Shown: positions 1 through 6,012, counted from the stretch's first letter. The stretch: DNA of 6,012 nucleotides from Chloroflexota bacterium (GCA_026389735.1 JAPLHH010000011.1:1-6012); one strand, 5' to 3'. The notes: generated from the sequence alone by a model not told the origin. Numbers and translations are program-made.

Positions 1-103
1 GCAGCAGTGGTGGCAGCGGCTTGGGCAGGTCAGGCAAGATGTTGTACCATGATGTCGGCATTTCCTTTTCGGTTAGTGTGATTTTGGTTTCTTTTCCTTT
101 CAT
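1..103 (-). CDS. trpB: TrpB2-type tryptophan synthase beta chain, N-terminal 34 residues only
   Basis: Tryptophan synthase beta chain, PLP-dependent, cytosolic; it condenses indole with L-serine to give tryptophan. Only the first 34 codons are present; the gene leaves the window at the left edge. The start is ATG at 103-101, with AGGAGG at 109-114 spaced 5 nt away. The visible peptide contains [21 protein letters not shown]. The segment [IM]P-x-x-WYNI-x-x-DLP-x-x-LPPP near the N-terminus is typical of the TrpB2 subfamily (for example the second trpB of Thermotoga maritima) and is absent from classical TrpB1. The catalytic lysine and PLP site lie outside the window. The upstream Trp T-box and Trp-codon leader ORF independently support a tryptophan-related product. 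TrpB2 often acts without a TrpA partner, so it may be an indole-salvage enzyme; that part is inference. Confidence 0.87.
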   Translation of the reverse strand, partial: MKGKETKITLTEKEMPTSWYNILPDLPKPLPPLL

Positions 104-144
104 TTTTTCCTCCTTTTAAATTTTTTTGAGCAATAGAGAAGCGC

Positions 145-183
145 GTTTAGGCTGACTAAACTTGTCCTCGGCCCTCTAGGGCC
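145..183 (-). promoter_or_regulatory. Two small hairpins between the leader ORF and trpB2
   Basis: On the transcribed strand GGCCC-TAGA-GGGCC (183-170) forms a GC-only 5-bp stem with a four-base loop. It starts inside the second Trp codon of the leader ORF, and its loop holds the leader stop codon. A second hairpin, GTTTAG-TCAGC-CTAAAC (161-145), follows 8 nt later. Neither is followed by a U-run, so these are not ordinary intrinsic terminators. A ribosome stalled on the Trp codons would cover the first hairpin, whereas one that finishes and leaves would let it form. Whether this changes access to the trpB2 Shine-Dalgarno (109-114) cannot be told by eye. Confidence 0.45.
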
Positions 184-205
184 ACATCCATGCTGTTATT
201 GACAT
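176..205 (-). CDS. Putative Trp-codon leader peptide MSITAWMWP upstream of trpB2
   Basis: A nine-codon ORF reads MSITAWMWP and ends in TAG at 178-176. It has a perfect AGGAGG Shine-Dalgarno at 213-218, 7 nt before its ATG. Two of the nine codons are UGG (188-190 and 182-184). It lies 13 nt downstream of the T-box terminator's U-run, so it is translated only when the T-box lets transcription through, and about 72 nt upstream of the trpB2 start. Short Trp-rich ORFs in this position are leader peptides in attenuation or translational-coupling systems; Bacillus subtilis rtpA (anti-TRAP) also places a Trp leader peptide after a Trp T-box. A regulatory role here is inference. An overlapping ATG at 210-208 gives only MRCQ and sits too close to the Shine-Dalgarno. 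Confidence 0.65.
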   Translation of the reverse strand: MSITAWMWP

Positions 206-228
206 CTCATAACCTCCTTCAAAAGCTA

Positions 229-529
229 CCTAAAAACAGAAAGCCTCTCGCCTAAGGGGCGAGAGGCTTAGCTTCGCGGTGCCACCCTCGTTGGTCTTTG
301 CAGACCATCTTATTCAGGTACGGCCCTATCTACTAGAGCGATACCCTGGGTTCTGATAACGCTACCCTCTGCGTCAAAGCCTACTCGAGTTATTAAACCA
401 ACCTTTCGGTTTGCGGCTCCCAGGTCCATTCAGCCTTTGCGCCAACGTCAGCTTTCACCCATCTGACTCTCTGTAGCCTCGCTTAAAGACTTACTAGTCC
501 TGTTCCCAGCCTTTGCTCTATTCAGTTAG
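229..529 (-). promoter_or_regulatory. Tryptophan T-box riboswitch leader controlling trpB2
   Basis: A complete T-box leader. Read on the minus strand, the Stem I base pairs GGCT with AGCC and CAGG (502-499) with CCTG (424-421). The helix above pairs GTCTTT (490-485) with AAAGGC (438-433). Between them is the specifier loop, with ACTAGTAA (498-491, containing the AGTA motif) opposite TGAATGGA (432-425). The specifier codon is UGG (428-426), hence tRNA-Trp. The distal Stem I shows AGAGAG and GATGGGTGAAAGC as expected. The 14-nt T-box AGGGTGGCACCGCG is at 288-275. Its UGGC would pair with a tRNA 3' end GCCA, matching the G73 discriminator usual for bacterial tRNA-Trp. Uncharged tRNA-Trp should stabilise the antiterminator and switch on trpB2. 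The 5' end is estimated from the promoter. Confidence 0.95.
232..269 (-). terminator. Intrinsic terminator of the Trp T-box
   Basis: On the minus strand AAGCCTCTCGCC (269-258), a 5-nt loop CCTTA and GGCGAGAGGCTT (252-241) form a perfect 12-bp stem. TCTG and then a run of five T (236-232) follow. The 5' arm of the stem follows the T-box sequence closely, so part of it (CTCG) can instead pair with CGAG just upstream of the T-box to build the antiterminator. This is the standard mutually exclusive arrangement, read through when tRNA-Trp is uncharged. Confidence 0.94.
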
Positions 530-535
530 TCATAC

Positions 536-563
536 ATTTTACCATCTTTTTCAAACTTGTCAA
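536..563 (-). promoter_or_regulatory. Sigma-70-type promoter for the T-box/trpB2 transcript
   Basis: TTGACA (563-558), a perfect -35 consensus, is followed after 16 nt by TAAAAT (541-536), a one-mismatch -10 box. Transcription would start near 529, just before the T-box Stem I base. The match and its placement at the 5' edge of the leader make it a convincing housekeeping promoter. It gives trpB2 transcription independent of the nfn genes upstream. No operator was recognised, which fits control by the T-box alone. Confidence 0.8.
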
Positions 564-590
564 GTTTTACCGAGGATTTACTCTTACCCT

Positions 591-655
591 ATCAAAATTT
601 TGATTTTTGTATTTTGAATTTGTTTAGGATTTAGAGCTTAGAATTTAGTATTTCG
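591..655. repeat. A/T-rich spacer with perfect palindrome and degenerate TTTAG repeats
   Basis: Between the nfnB stop and the trpB2 promoter lies an A/T-rich stretch. It contains a perfect 14-bp palindrome ATCAAAATTTTGAT (591-604). Next comes a degenerate series on the plus strand of short units such as TTTAGGATTTAGAG, CTTAGAATTTAG and TATTTCGGGG (about 624-657). It looks like low-complexity intergenic filler of a kind often repeated in genomes, or possibly an upstream promoter element. It has no coding potential. No convincing intrinsic terminator for nfnB is visible between 544 and 680. Confidence 0.4.
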
Positions 656-680
656 GGGTTATTGGGCTGAACTCGGGTTA

Positions 681-2096
681 TTATTTTCCTTTAAAGTAGG
701 TGTCTATTGAGGCGGCAGCTCGCTTGCCAGCGCCCATGGCGCTGATGACGGTGGCGGCGCCGGTGACGACATCACCCCCAGCCCAGACCCTGTCCTTTAC
801 CGTCTTGCCGGTTTCTTCATCAGCCACTACAGTGCCATTTCTTCTTGTCTCCAGTCCTCTAGTGGTTGATGGAATCAGTGGGTTGGGAGTAGTCCCCAAT
901 GCCACGATAGCCACATCAACCTCGATGGTGAACTCGCTGCCTTCCTTGACAATGGGTCGGCGTCTGCCGCTGGCAACAGGCTCGCCAAGTTCCATCTCGT
1001 AGCATTCCATGGCGGTCACCCAGGCCTGGTCGTTGCCTATGAACTGCTTTGGGTTGGTGAGGAGCTTGAAGATAATCCCTTCCTCTTCGGCGTTCTCAAC
1101 CTCCTCATGCCGCGCTGGCATCTCAACTTGAGACCGACGGTAGACGATGTAAACTTCATCGGCGCCAAGCCTCAAAGCACAGCGGGCAGCATCCATAGCC
1201 ACATTGCCGCCGCCGACAACGGCTACTTTCTTTCCTATCTTTATTGGGGTATCGTACTCGGGGAAGAGATAGGCTTTCATCAGGTTTACACGGGTGAGGA
1301 ATTCGTTGGCTGAATAGACGCCGTTGAAGTTCTCACCGGGTATGTCCAGAAACATGGGCAGCCCGGCACCGGTGCCCAGGAATACGGCTTCATAGCCGCC
1401 CTCCAACAGCTCATCCACGGTGGCCAGTTTGCCCATCACTGAGTCAAGCTTTATATCTACACCCAGTGACTTGACATAATTCACCTCGCCCTGGACAATG
1501 GCCTTAGGCAGCCTGAACTCTGGAATGCCGTACATCAATACTCCACCGGCAACATGTATCGCCTCGAAGATGGTTACCTGGTGACCCAGCTTGGCTAAAT
1601 CGGCGGCACAGGTCAATCCGGCGGGCCCTGAGCCGATTATAGCCACTTTCTTGCCTGTTGGTGGTGGTAGGTTGGGAGATGAAGCTAGCTCGGAGCTATG
1701 TTCCCGTTCCCAGTCGGCTACATATCGTTCCAGGCGGCCGATGGCTATTGGTGCTCCCTTCTTAGATAGTGTGCAGACCTCCTCACACTGTGTCTCCTGT
1801 GGGCAAACTCGGCCACAGATGCCCGGCAAGGCATTTTTGCCCTTCATTATTCTCACCGACTCAGGCATGTCATTGTCTCGCACTGCCTTGATGAATTCAG
1901 GGATATCCACATTTACCGGGCAGCCATCGATACATGGGCGCTTGGGGCATTGAATACAACGGGTGGCTTCTTTAAGTGCCATCTCATGGGTGTAGCCCAG
2001 GGCTACCTCATTGAAGTTTCTTGCCCTGACCTTCGGGTCTTGGCGGGGCATGGCCACTCTATTTAAATCGAGCTTTGGTTTGGCTTTTTCCGCCAC
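681..2096 (-). CDS. nfnB: NfnB-type (GltD family) NADPH-binding subunit of ferredoxin:NAD(P) transhydrogenase
   Basis: A 471-residue flavoprotein of the GltD/NfnB family. In NfnAB it carries the bifurcating FAD, binds NADPH and passes low-potential electrons through two [4Fe-4S] clusters to ferredoxin; it is cytosolic. The N-terminal Fe-S domain has eight cysteines: C47, C50, C55 and C59 (CIQCPKRPCIDGCP), then C94, C98, C104 and C108. A FAD-binding GSGPAG follows at 155-160. The NADPH Rossmann motif GGGNVAMDAA is at 295-304, and the C-terminal FAD motif GGDVVTGAATVI at 440-451. The length matches stand-alone NfnB/GltA. The start is GTG at 2096, chosen for GGAG 7 nt upstream and because the family's conserved N-terminus begins there. 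Without its nfnA neighbour it could be called glutamate synthase small chain, but no gltB-like large subunit is present. The repeat upstream separates it from nfnA. Confidence 0.92.
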   Translation of the reverse strand: MAEKAKPKLDLNRVAMPRQDPKVRARNFNEVALGYTHEMALKEATRCIQCPKRPCIDGCPVNVDIPEFIKAVRDNDMPESVRIMKGKNALPGICGRVCPQETQCEEVCTLSKKGAPIAIGRLERYVADWEREHSSELASSPNLPPPTGKKVAIIGSGPAGLTCAADLAKLGHQVTIFEAIHVAGGVLMYGIPEFRLPKAIVQGEVNYVKSLGVDIKLDSVMGKLATVDELLEGGYEAVFLGTGAGLPMFLDIPGENFNGVYSANEFLTRVNLMKAYLFPEYDTPIKIGKKVAVVGGGNVAMDAARCALRLGADEVYIVYRRSQVEMPARHEEVENAEEEGIIFKLLTNPKQFIGNDQAWVTAMECYEMELGEPVASGRRRPIVKEGSEFTIEVDVAIVALGTTPNPLIPSTTRGLETRRNGTVVADEETGKTVKDRVWAGGDVVTGAATVISAMGAGKRAAASIDTYFKGK

Positions 2097-2146
2097 CTTT
2101 ACTCTCCGATTTTAAGCATTTCTTCTTCTGTCATTCTTTCCTATAC

Positions 2147-2225
2147 TGTCATTGCGAGGAGCGCCAGCGACGTGGCAATCTTGGTGGGGGGTGTAGTAAG
2201 ATCCTTCGCTTCGCTCAGGATGACA
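2147..2225. repeat. 79-bp double-hairpin palindromic repeat between nfnA and nfnB
   Basis: On the plus strand this begins TGTCATTGCGAGGAGCG and ends CTTCGCTCAGGATGACA, so both ends are TGTCAT-type in inverted orientation. The left half can fold by ATTGC (2152-area) pairing with GCAAT. The right half can fold by ATCCT pairing with AGGAT around an AGCGAAGCG-like core. A G-rich linker GGTGGGGGGTG joins them. This is the widespread intergenic repeat whose translations give spurious peptides such as CHCEER and VILSEAKDL. It is probably a non-autonomous REP/MITE-like element moved by a transposase elsewhere. No transposase and no clear target duplication are visible here. As it lies in the nfnA-nfnB mRNA it would form two hairpins there. 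Confidence 0.8.
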
Positions 2226-2276
2226 AGAAAATGGGGCTCGGAATGGCAACAGGCAGGGTTTCTAAACATTAGCACC

Positions 2277-3116
2277 TCAAGCATCTTTACAGTGATGGGA
2301 CTTCCACAGTTCCAGTGAGCGCCTTTCTTCATCGCAGTAAATCCGCTGGCGGGCAAACAGAAGTTCCCAGTCAACCTGGTGCCCATCGAATTCGGGGCCG
2401 TTAACGCAGACGAACTTAGTTGCACCTCCTATAGAAACACGGCAGCAGCCACACATGCCGGTGCCATCGACCATAATTGAATTGAGACTGACGATAGTAG
2501 TGATGCCAAAAGGCTTCGTAGTTAGAGAGCAGAACTTCATCATTATAGCTGGGCCGATGGCAATAACGCGGCTGATTCCCTTATCCCTCTCCAGCACCTC
2601 TTTTAAAGGCTCGGTTACCACACCTTTGCGGGCGTACGTTCCGTCATCGGTGGTAACTATCAATTCATCGCTGACGCTACTTAGGCGTTCTTCCCAGAAA
2701 AGCAAGTCTTTGCTTCGAGCGCCCATTATGGTAATAACCTTGTTCCCGGCTTGCTTCAAGGCCCTGGCAATCGGATATACCGGTGCTACACCCACACCGC
2801 CGCCAACACAGACCACGGTGCCAAAACTCTCTATTTCTGAGGGTAAGCCCAGAGGGCCAATCAAATCCAATATATTGTCGCCAGCATTAAGACAGGCTAG
2901 TTTATAAGTGGTAGTGCCCACTTGCATGGCTACAAGGCTGACAGTTCCCTCTTTGTCATCCCAGTCGGCTAATGTAAGTGGAATGCGTTCGCCGACTTCA
3001 TCAACACGAACGACAACAAATTGTCCTGCCTTAGCCTTTTTGGCTACTTCTGGCGCCTCGATTTTTATAAAGTCAACTACAGGACAGAGCTTCTCTTTAA
3101 TCACAATCTTATACAT
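2277..3116 (-). CDS. nfnA: NfnA-type (ferredoxin-NADP reductase-like) NADH-binding subunit of transhydrogenase
   Basis: A 279-residue FNR-superfamily protein, the usual size for NfnA/SudB. It holds FAD, binds NADH and has a [2Fe-2S] cluster; with NfnB it couples NADH and reduced ferredoxin oxidation to NADP+ reduction, reversibly. The FAD motif is RIPLTLAD (44-51). The nucleotide-binding motif GGGVGVAPVYPIA is at 105-117. The cluster site reads DGTGMCGCC (217-225) with a later cysteine at 237, giving C222, C225 and C237. D217 is the likely fourth ligand, since Nfn small subunits are known for aspartate ligation. C224 is an extra cysteine where relatives usually have a small residue. The start is ATG at 3116, preceded by CGGAGG. 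It is probably co-transcribed with fdhA. A sulfide dehydrogenase (SudB) label is possible because the families are the same. Confidence 0.92.
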   Translation of the reverse strand: MYKIVIKEKLCPVVDFIKIEAPEVAKKAKAGQFVVVRVDEVGERIPLTLADWDDKEGTVSLVAMQVGTTTYKLACLNAGDNILDLIGPLGLPSEIESFGTVVCVGGGVGVAPVYPIARALKQAGNKVITIMGARSKDLLFWEERLSSVSDELIVTTDDGTYARKGVVTEPLKEVLERDKGISRVIAIGPAIMMKFCSLTTKPFGITTIVSLNSIMVDGTGMCGCCRVSIGGATKFVCVNGPEFDGHQVDWELLFARQRIYCDEERRSLELWKSHHCKDA

Positions 3117-3153
3117 AACTGCCTCCGAAGTTAGGCCAATTTATCTGCTTTAT

Positions 3154-3357
3154 TCAAGACTGTACAAGCGTATTGGCAAATTTATGTTCTGGGCTGGCTA
3201 CCATGCGGACTACGGCAAATCTCAGGTCACAGCCCATGCACCGCTTAGCCTCTTCGCTTCCCACCTCATCGGTGAACCCAAGTTCAACCTGAGCGAAGTT
3301 GCCGATTCGCTTTGCCGGTGCCTTTGAAGCTCGGTTATTTCTCCTTAACCTGCTCAA
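3154..3357 (-). CDS. Small Fe-S-linker-like ORF or gene remnant between fdhA and nfnA
   Basis: A 67-codon frame overlaps the fdhA 3' end by 23 nt in another frame. Residues 19-43, GNFAQVELGFTDEVG to EEAKRCMGC, align with NfnB residues 26-50 of this window (RNF-x-EVALGYT to EATRCIQC). This pattern introduces the [4Fe-4S] region in GltD-family proteins and also occurs at C-terminal tails of related oxidoreductases. Here only two cysteines (C40, C43) follow and no flavin domain. The only in-frame start is TTG at 3357, because a stop lies two codons upstream, and it has no Shine-Dalgarno. A good AAGGAG at 3347-area has no start codon after it. It may be a decayed gene, a small Fe-S accessory protein, or a +1-frameshift extension of FdhA. 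Function unknown. Confidence 0.38.
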   Translation of the reverse strand: MSRLRRNNRASKAPAKRIGNFAQVELGFTDEVGSEEAKRCMGCDLRFAVVRMVASPEHKFANTLVQS

Positions 3358-6012
3358 TTCTTACAGCACACACTTTGAACTCTGGAATTTTGGCTACTGG
3401 GTCCAATGCAGTATTGGTCAATATATTCGCGGCGCTCTCAGCGAAGTGGAAGGTCATATATACCACTTTTGGCGGTGATTTCTCAGTCAATTTTGCCTTG
3501 ACTATTACCTCACCGCGGCGGGAAATCACCTTAACTTTATCGCCATCTTTAATTTTTAGGGAAGAAGCGTCCGACGGATTTATCTCCACCACCCCCTCCG
3601 GTTCAATGGCATTGAGTCCGGTAACTTTACGTGTCATCGTACCCGTATGATAATGATACAGGCTGCGTCCGGTGGTGAGGATTAGTGGATATTCTTTGTC
3701 AGGCAACTCGGCTGGAGGCCTATATTGCAGCGGCGTGAATCTTCCTAGTCCACAGACAAACCTGCCTACGTGTAATATAGATGTTCCGGGATGGTCTTTA
3801 GTTGGGCAGGGCCACTGTAGTCCACATTCCTCCAGACGTTCGTAGGTAACACCTCCGTAGCTGGGTGTCAACATAGTGATCTCGCCCATCACCTCAGAGG
3901 GATGCTCGAAGTCGAAATTCTGGGCGCCCATTCTCATGGCTAGCTGACATATAATCCACCAGTCAGGCTCGGAGTTGCCTATAGGTTCGATTGCTTTCCT
4001 CACTCGCTGTATACGCCGTTCGGTATTGGTGAAGGTGCCATTTTTCTCGGCGAAAGTGGTGGCAGGCAAAACCACGTCAGCCAGCCGGGCGGTTTCAGTG
4101 AGAAAGAAGTCTTGAACTACCAGGAACTCGAGGTTACGTAATGCCTTCTCGGTGTGCTTGGCATCGGCATCGCTCAGTATCGGATTCTCACCCATCACGT
4201 AGATCGCCTTAAGCTTCCCATCGCAGGCGGCATCAAGCATCTCCGTCAGGGTTAACCCCGGGGTAGCGCTCAGATCGCATCTCCAAGCGATCTCAAACTT
4301 TTTCTGGATATCGGGGTTGTCGACCCTTTGGTAACCAGTGTAAACGTTGGGCAAAGCCCCCATGTCACAGGCACCTTGAACATTATTCTGTCCCCGCAGC
4401 GGGTTTACGCCGGTTGACGGCTTACCGATATTGCCGGTAAGCATAGCCAAATTGGCGACGGCGAATACATTATCTGTGCCATGGCTATGCTGGGTAATAC
4501 CCATAGCATAGACGATGGTGGCTGGTTTACAGGTGGCGTACAGTCGGGCTGCTTCGACTATTGTATTGCGGGGCACGCCCGTGGTCTTTTCCACAAAGTC
4601 CAAGTCGAAATTTTTCAATGATTCCTTGAAGGCATCGAAATTGTCACAACATTCTCCGACGAAGCTTAGCTCAGCTAGTTCTTCGTCGAAGATAACCCTC
4701 ATCATGCCCATGAGCAGGGCAACATCGCTGCCCGGTAGATGCCTCAGCCATATATCAGCGTAGCGGCAGAGCTCAATCTCTCGGGGATTAGCTACTATGA
4801 GCCTGCCACCGTTACGCACTGCCTTCTTTATCTCTAAAGCGATAACCGGATGACCTGCGCTGGTATTGCTGCCAATGACTAAGATGCAGGCAGCATCCTT
4901 GATCTCGCTGATAGAATTAGTCATGGCACCGCTGCCGAAACTGGCGGCCAGACCGGCCACCGTAGGGGAATGTCAGAGACGGGCACAGTGGTCCACGTTG
5001 TTGGTCTGCATCACCATGCGTGTGAATTTCTGTGCCAGATAATTTTCTTCATTGGTGCACTTAGCTGAGGCAATGAAGGCGAATCGGTCTCCTTTGTATT
5101 TTGCCAGCTTGTCTGCTATTAAGTCTAAGGCCTCATCCCAGCTTGCCTCAACAAATTCACCGTTCTTTCGTATTAAAGGTGTGGTCAGGCGTTCAGGATG
5201 ATGGACGAACTCGGCAATGCCAAAACGACCTTTAACACAGGCCTGTCCTTGGTTTACCGAATTTTCCAGGACGGGTACCGAGCGGACAACCTTGCCCCCG
5301 CTTAATTCGAGGCTTAGCTGACAGCCGACTCCACAGTAGGGGCAGGTTGTGACTACCGAGCGTTCAGGTAACCCCAGCCATTTGCTGGAGCGGTCCATCA
5401 GAGCACCGGTGGGACAGATATCAACGCAAGCCCCGCAGAATTGACATCCTGAATCTTCCAATGTCTTGTCAAAGGCAGTGCCAACTAAAGCCTGGCTGCC
5501 TCGATAGGTGAAGGCAATTGCTCCAGCCCCTCTTACTTCCTGGCATACACGAACACAGCGACCGCATAGTATGCACAGGTTGTAGTCACGGTCGAAAAAG
5601 GGGCTGTCCTGGTAAACCGGTAGCTCTTTGTGGATAGGGGGGAGGGTAACTTCTTCCACCCCGATGTGGGAGGCAACTTCTTGTAGCTCGCAGCGCAGGT
5701 TTTTTGGACAGGTAATGCATTGCCTGGGGTGTTCTGCCAGAATAAGTTCAAAGATGTCGCGCCTCAGCTCGCGGAGCTGTGGCGTATTGGTTCTTATGAC
5801 CATGTCTTTGGCTACTGGAGTAGTGCAGGCAGTCGGAAATCCCCGCAAATTCTCAATCTCCACGATGCACAATCGGCAAGCTCCGTATGGAGTTAGACTG
5901 GGATGGTAACATAGGGTTGGAATATAGATACCCGCCTGTCGAGCTGCCTCAAGTACCGTGGCACCTTCCTTTGCCTTGACCGCTTGTCCGTCTATAGTCA
6001 GGCTTATGACTT
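3335..6012 (-). CDS. fdhA: Selenocysteine-containing formate dehydrogenase catalytic subunit, NuoG-like N-terminus, 5'-incomplete
   Basis: Catalytic subunit of a soluble NAD(P)-linked formate dehydrogenase/CO2 reductase with Mo- or W-bis-MGD. In the window it has 891 residues including one TGA-encoded selenocysteine; the start lies just beyond the right edge. Domains by in-window numbering are: plant-type [2Fe-2S] (C34, C45, C48, C62); NuoG-type His-Cys3 cluster (H94, C98, C101, C107); two [4Fe-4S] ferredoxin sites (C146-C156 and C189-C199); the molybdopterin-domain [4Fe-4S] (C223, C226, C230, C258). The active site HCARLUHSPTVAGL then has Sec346 followed by H347. R539 in NPLRGQNN matches the conserved active-site arginine. 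From about residue 775 comes the C-terminal molybdopterin dinucleotide-binding domain. NuoE/NuoF-like partners would be expected upstream, outside the window. Confidence 0.97.
4943..4975 (-). promoter_or_regulatory. UGA selenocysteine codon and bacterial SECIS element in fdhA
   Basis: The in-frame TGA at 4975-4973 sits in HCARL-U-HSPTVAGL, the exact place of the active-site selenocysteine in FdhF-type enzymes. Immediately downstream GGUGGCC (4961-4955) and GGCCGCC (4949-4943) form a 7-bp stem, one pair being G-U, around the loop GGUCU (4954-4950). Eighteen nucleotides separate the UGA from the loop, the same spacing as in Escherichia coli fdhF, and the GGUCU loop is also identical. SelB with Sec-tRNA would bind here. 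The organism must therefore encode selA, selB, selC and selD or equivalents elsewhere. Confidence 0.95.

Noticed and set aside
208..210. Upstream ATG as the start of the leader ORF
   Set aside because: It lies only 2 nt from the Shine-Dalgarno and yields MRCQ then stop. The next ATG has ideal spacing and the Trp codons.
544..680. A terminator after nfnB
   Set aside because: The GGGTTATT motif is a direct, not inverted, repeat, and the palindrome has no adequate loop or following U-run on the minus strand. The end of the nfn transcript is unresolved.
1591..1953. Plus-strand ORFs inside nfnB, nfnA and fdhA (for example 1591-1953, 2455-2907, 3312-3650)
   Set aside because: They are antisense to strongly conserved proteins, have no ribosome sites, and show compositions expected from antisense reading.
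2099..2134. Mini-ORF MTEEEMLKIGE ending 2 nt before the nfnB start
   Set aside because: It has a weak ribosome site and no distinguishing content. It could couple translation to nfnB but chance is equally likely, and it is not in frame with nfnB.
2075..2425. Small ORFs on both strands across the nfnA-nfnB gap (plus 2075-2272, minus 2141-2425)
   Set aside because: Their distinctive residues (CHCEER, VILSEAKDL) come from the palindromic repeat, and the rest overlaps nfnA or nfnB out of frame.
4960..4975. fdhA as two separate genes, the second starting with GTG at 4960
   Set aside because: The frame is continuous across the TGA, the residues on both sides form the conserved active-site motif, and a SECIS hairpin follows. 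There is no Shine-Dalgarno for a second start.
1..6012. CRISPR array, rRNA, tRNA genes, or integrase/transposase genes
   Set aside because: No spaced direct repeats, no rRNA-like tracts, no complete tRNA cloverleaf and no recombinase motifs were seen. The tRNA-like signals around 230-530 belong to the T-box.

Overview
The window reads as part of the chromosome of a strictly anaerobic bacterium with formate/CO2 and ferredoxin-NADP(H) metabolism. All recognisable genes lie on the minus strand, so transcription runs from high to low coordinates. A selenocysteine-containing formate dehydrogenase, an NfnAB-type transhydrogenase pair, a tryptophan T-box leader before a TrpB2-type tryptophan synthase, and a dispersed palindromic repeat with TGTCAT...ATGACA ends together suggest a Dehalococcoidia-like Chloroflexota or another acetogen-like anaerobe. 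The taxon is inference; the gene calls are much firmer.

Right part (6012 down to about 3335): one long reading frame encodes the catalytic subunit of a NAD(P)-linked, NuoG-like formate dehydrogenase (fdhA). It is cut by the right window edge only a codon or so from its probable start. The frame holds a single in-frame TGA (4973-4975) at the active-site position. A bacterial SECIS hairpin with a GGUCU apical loop follows directly, so this is one selenoprotein gene, not two ORFs.

Middle part (3357 down to 681): a small, poorly initiated ORF resembles the N-terminal Fe-S linker of GltD/NfnB proteins. It is followed by nfnA (FAD/NAD and [2Fe-2S] subunit) and nfnB (two [4Fe-4S] clusters plus GltD-like FAD/NADPH domains). 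Normally adjacent, nfnA and nfnB are here separated by 180 bp that carry a 79-bp double-hairpin repeat. FdhA consumes or makes formate, and NfnAB couples NADH and reduced ferredoxin to NADPH. Their co-directional layout suggests a redox module feeding one-carbon metabolism (inference).

Left part (about 604 down to 1): an A/T-rich spacer is followed by a clear promoter and a complete tryptophan T-box leader: UGG specifier, AGUA motif, 14-nt T-box sequence and intrinsic terminator. Just past the terminator lies a tiny ORF with a strong Shine-Dalgarno, MSITAWMWP, which has two Trp codons. The N-terminus of trpB2 follows and runs off the left edge. The T-box plus Trp-rich leader peptide, suggesting two-layer tryptophan sensing, is the most unusual observation in the window.
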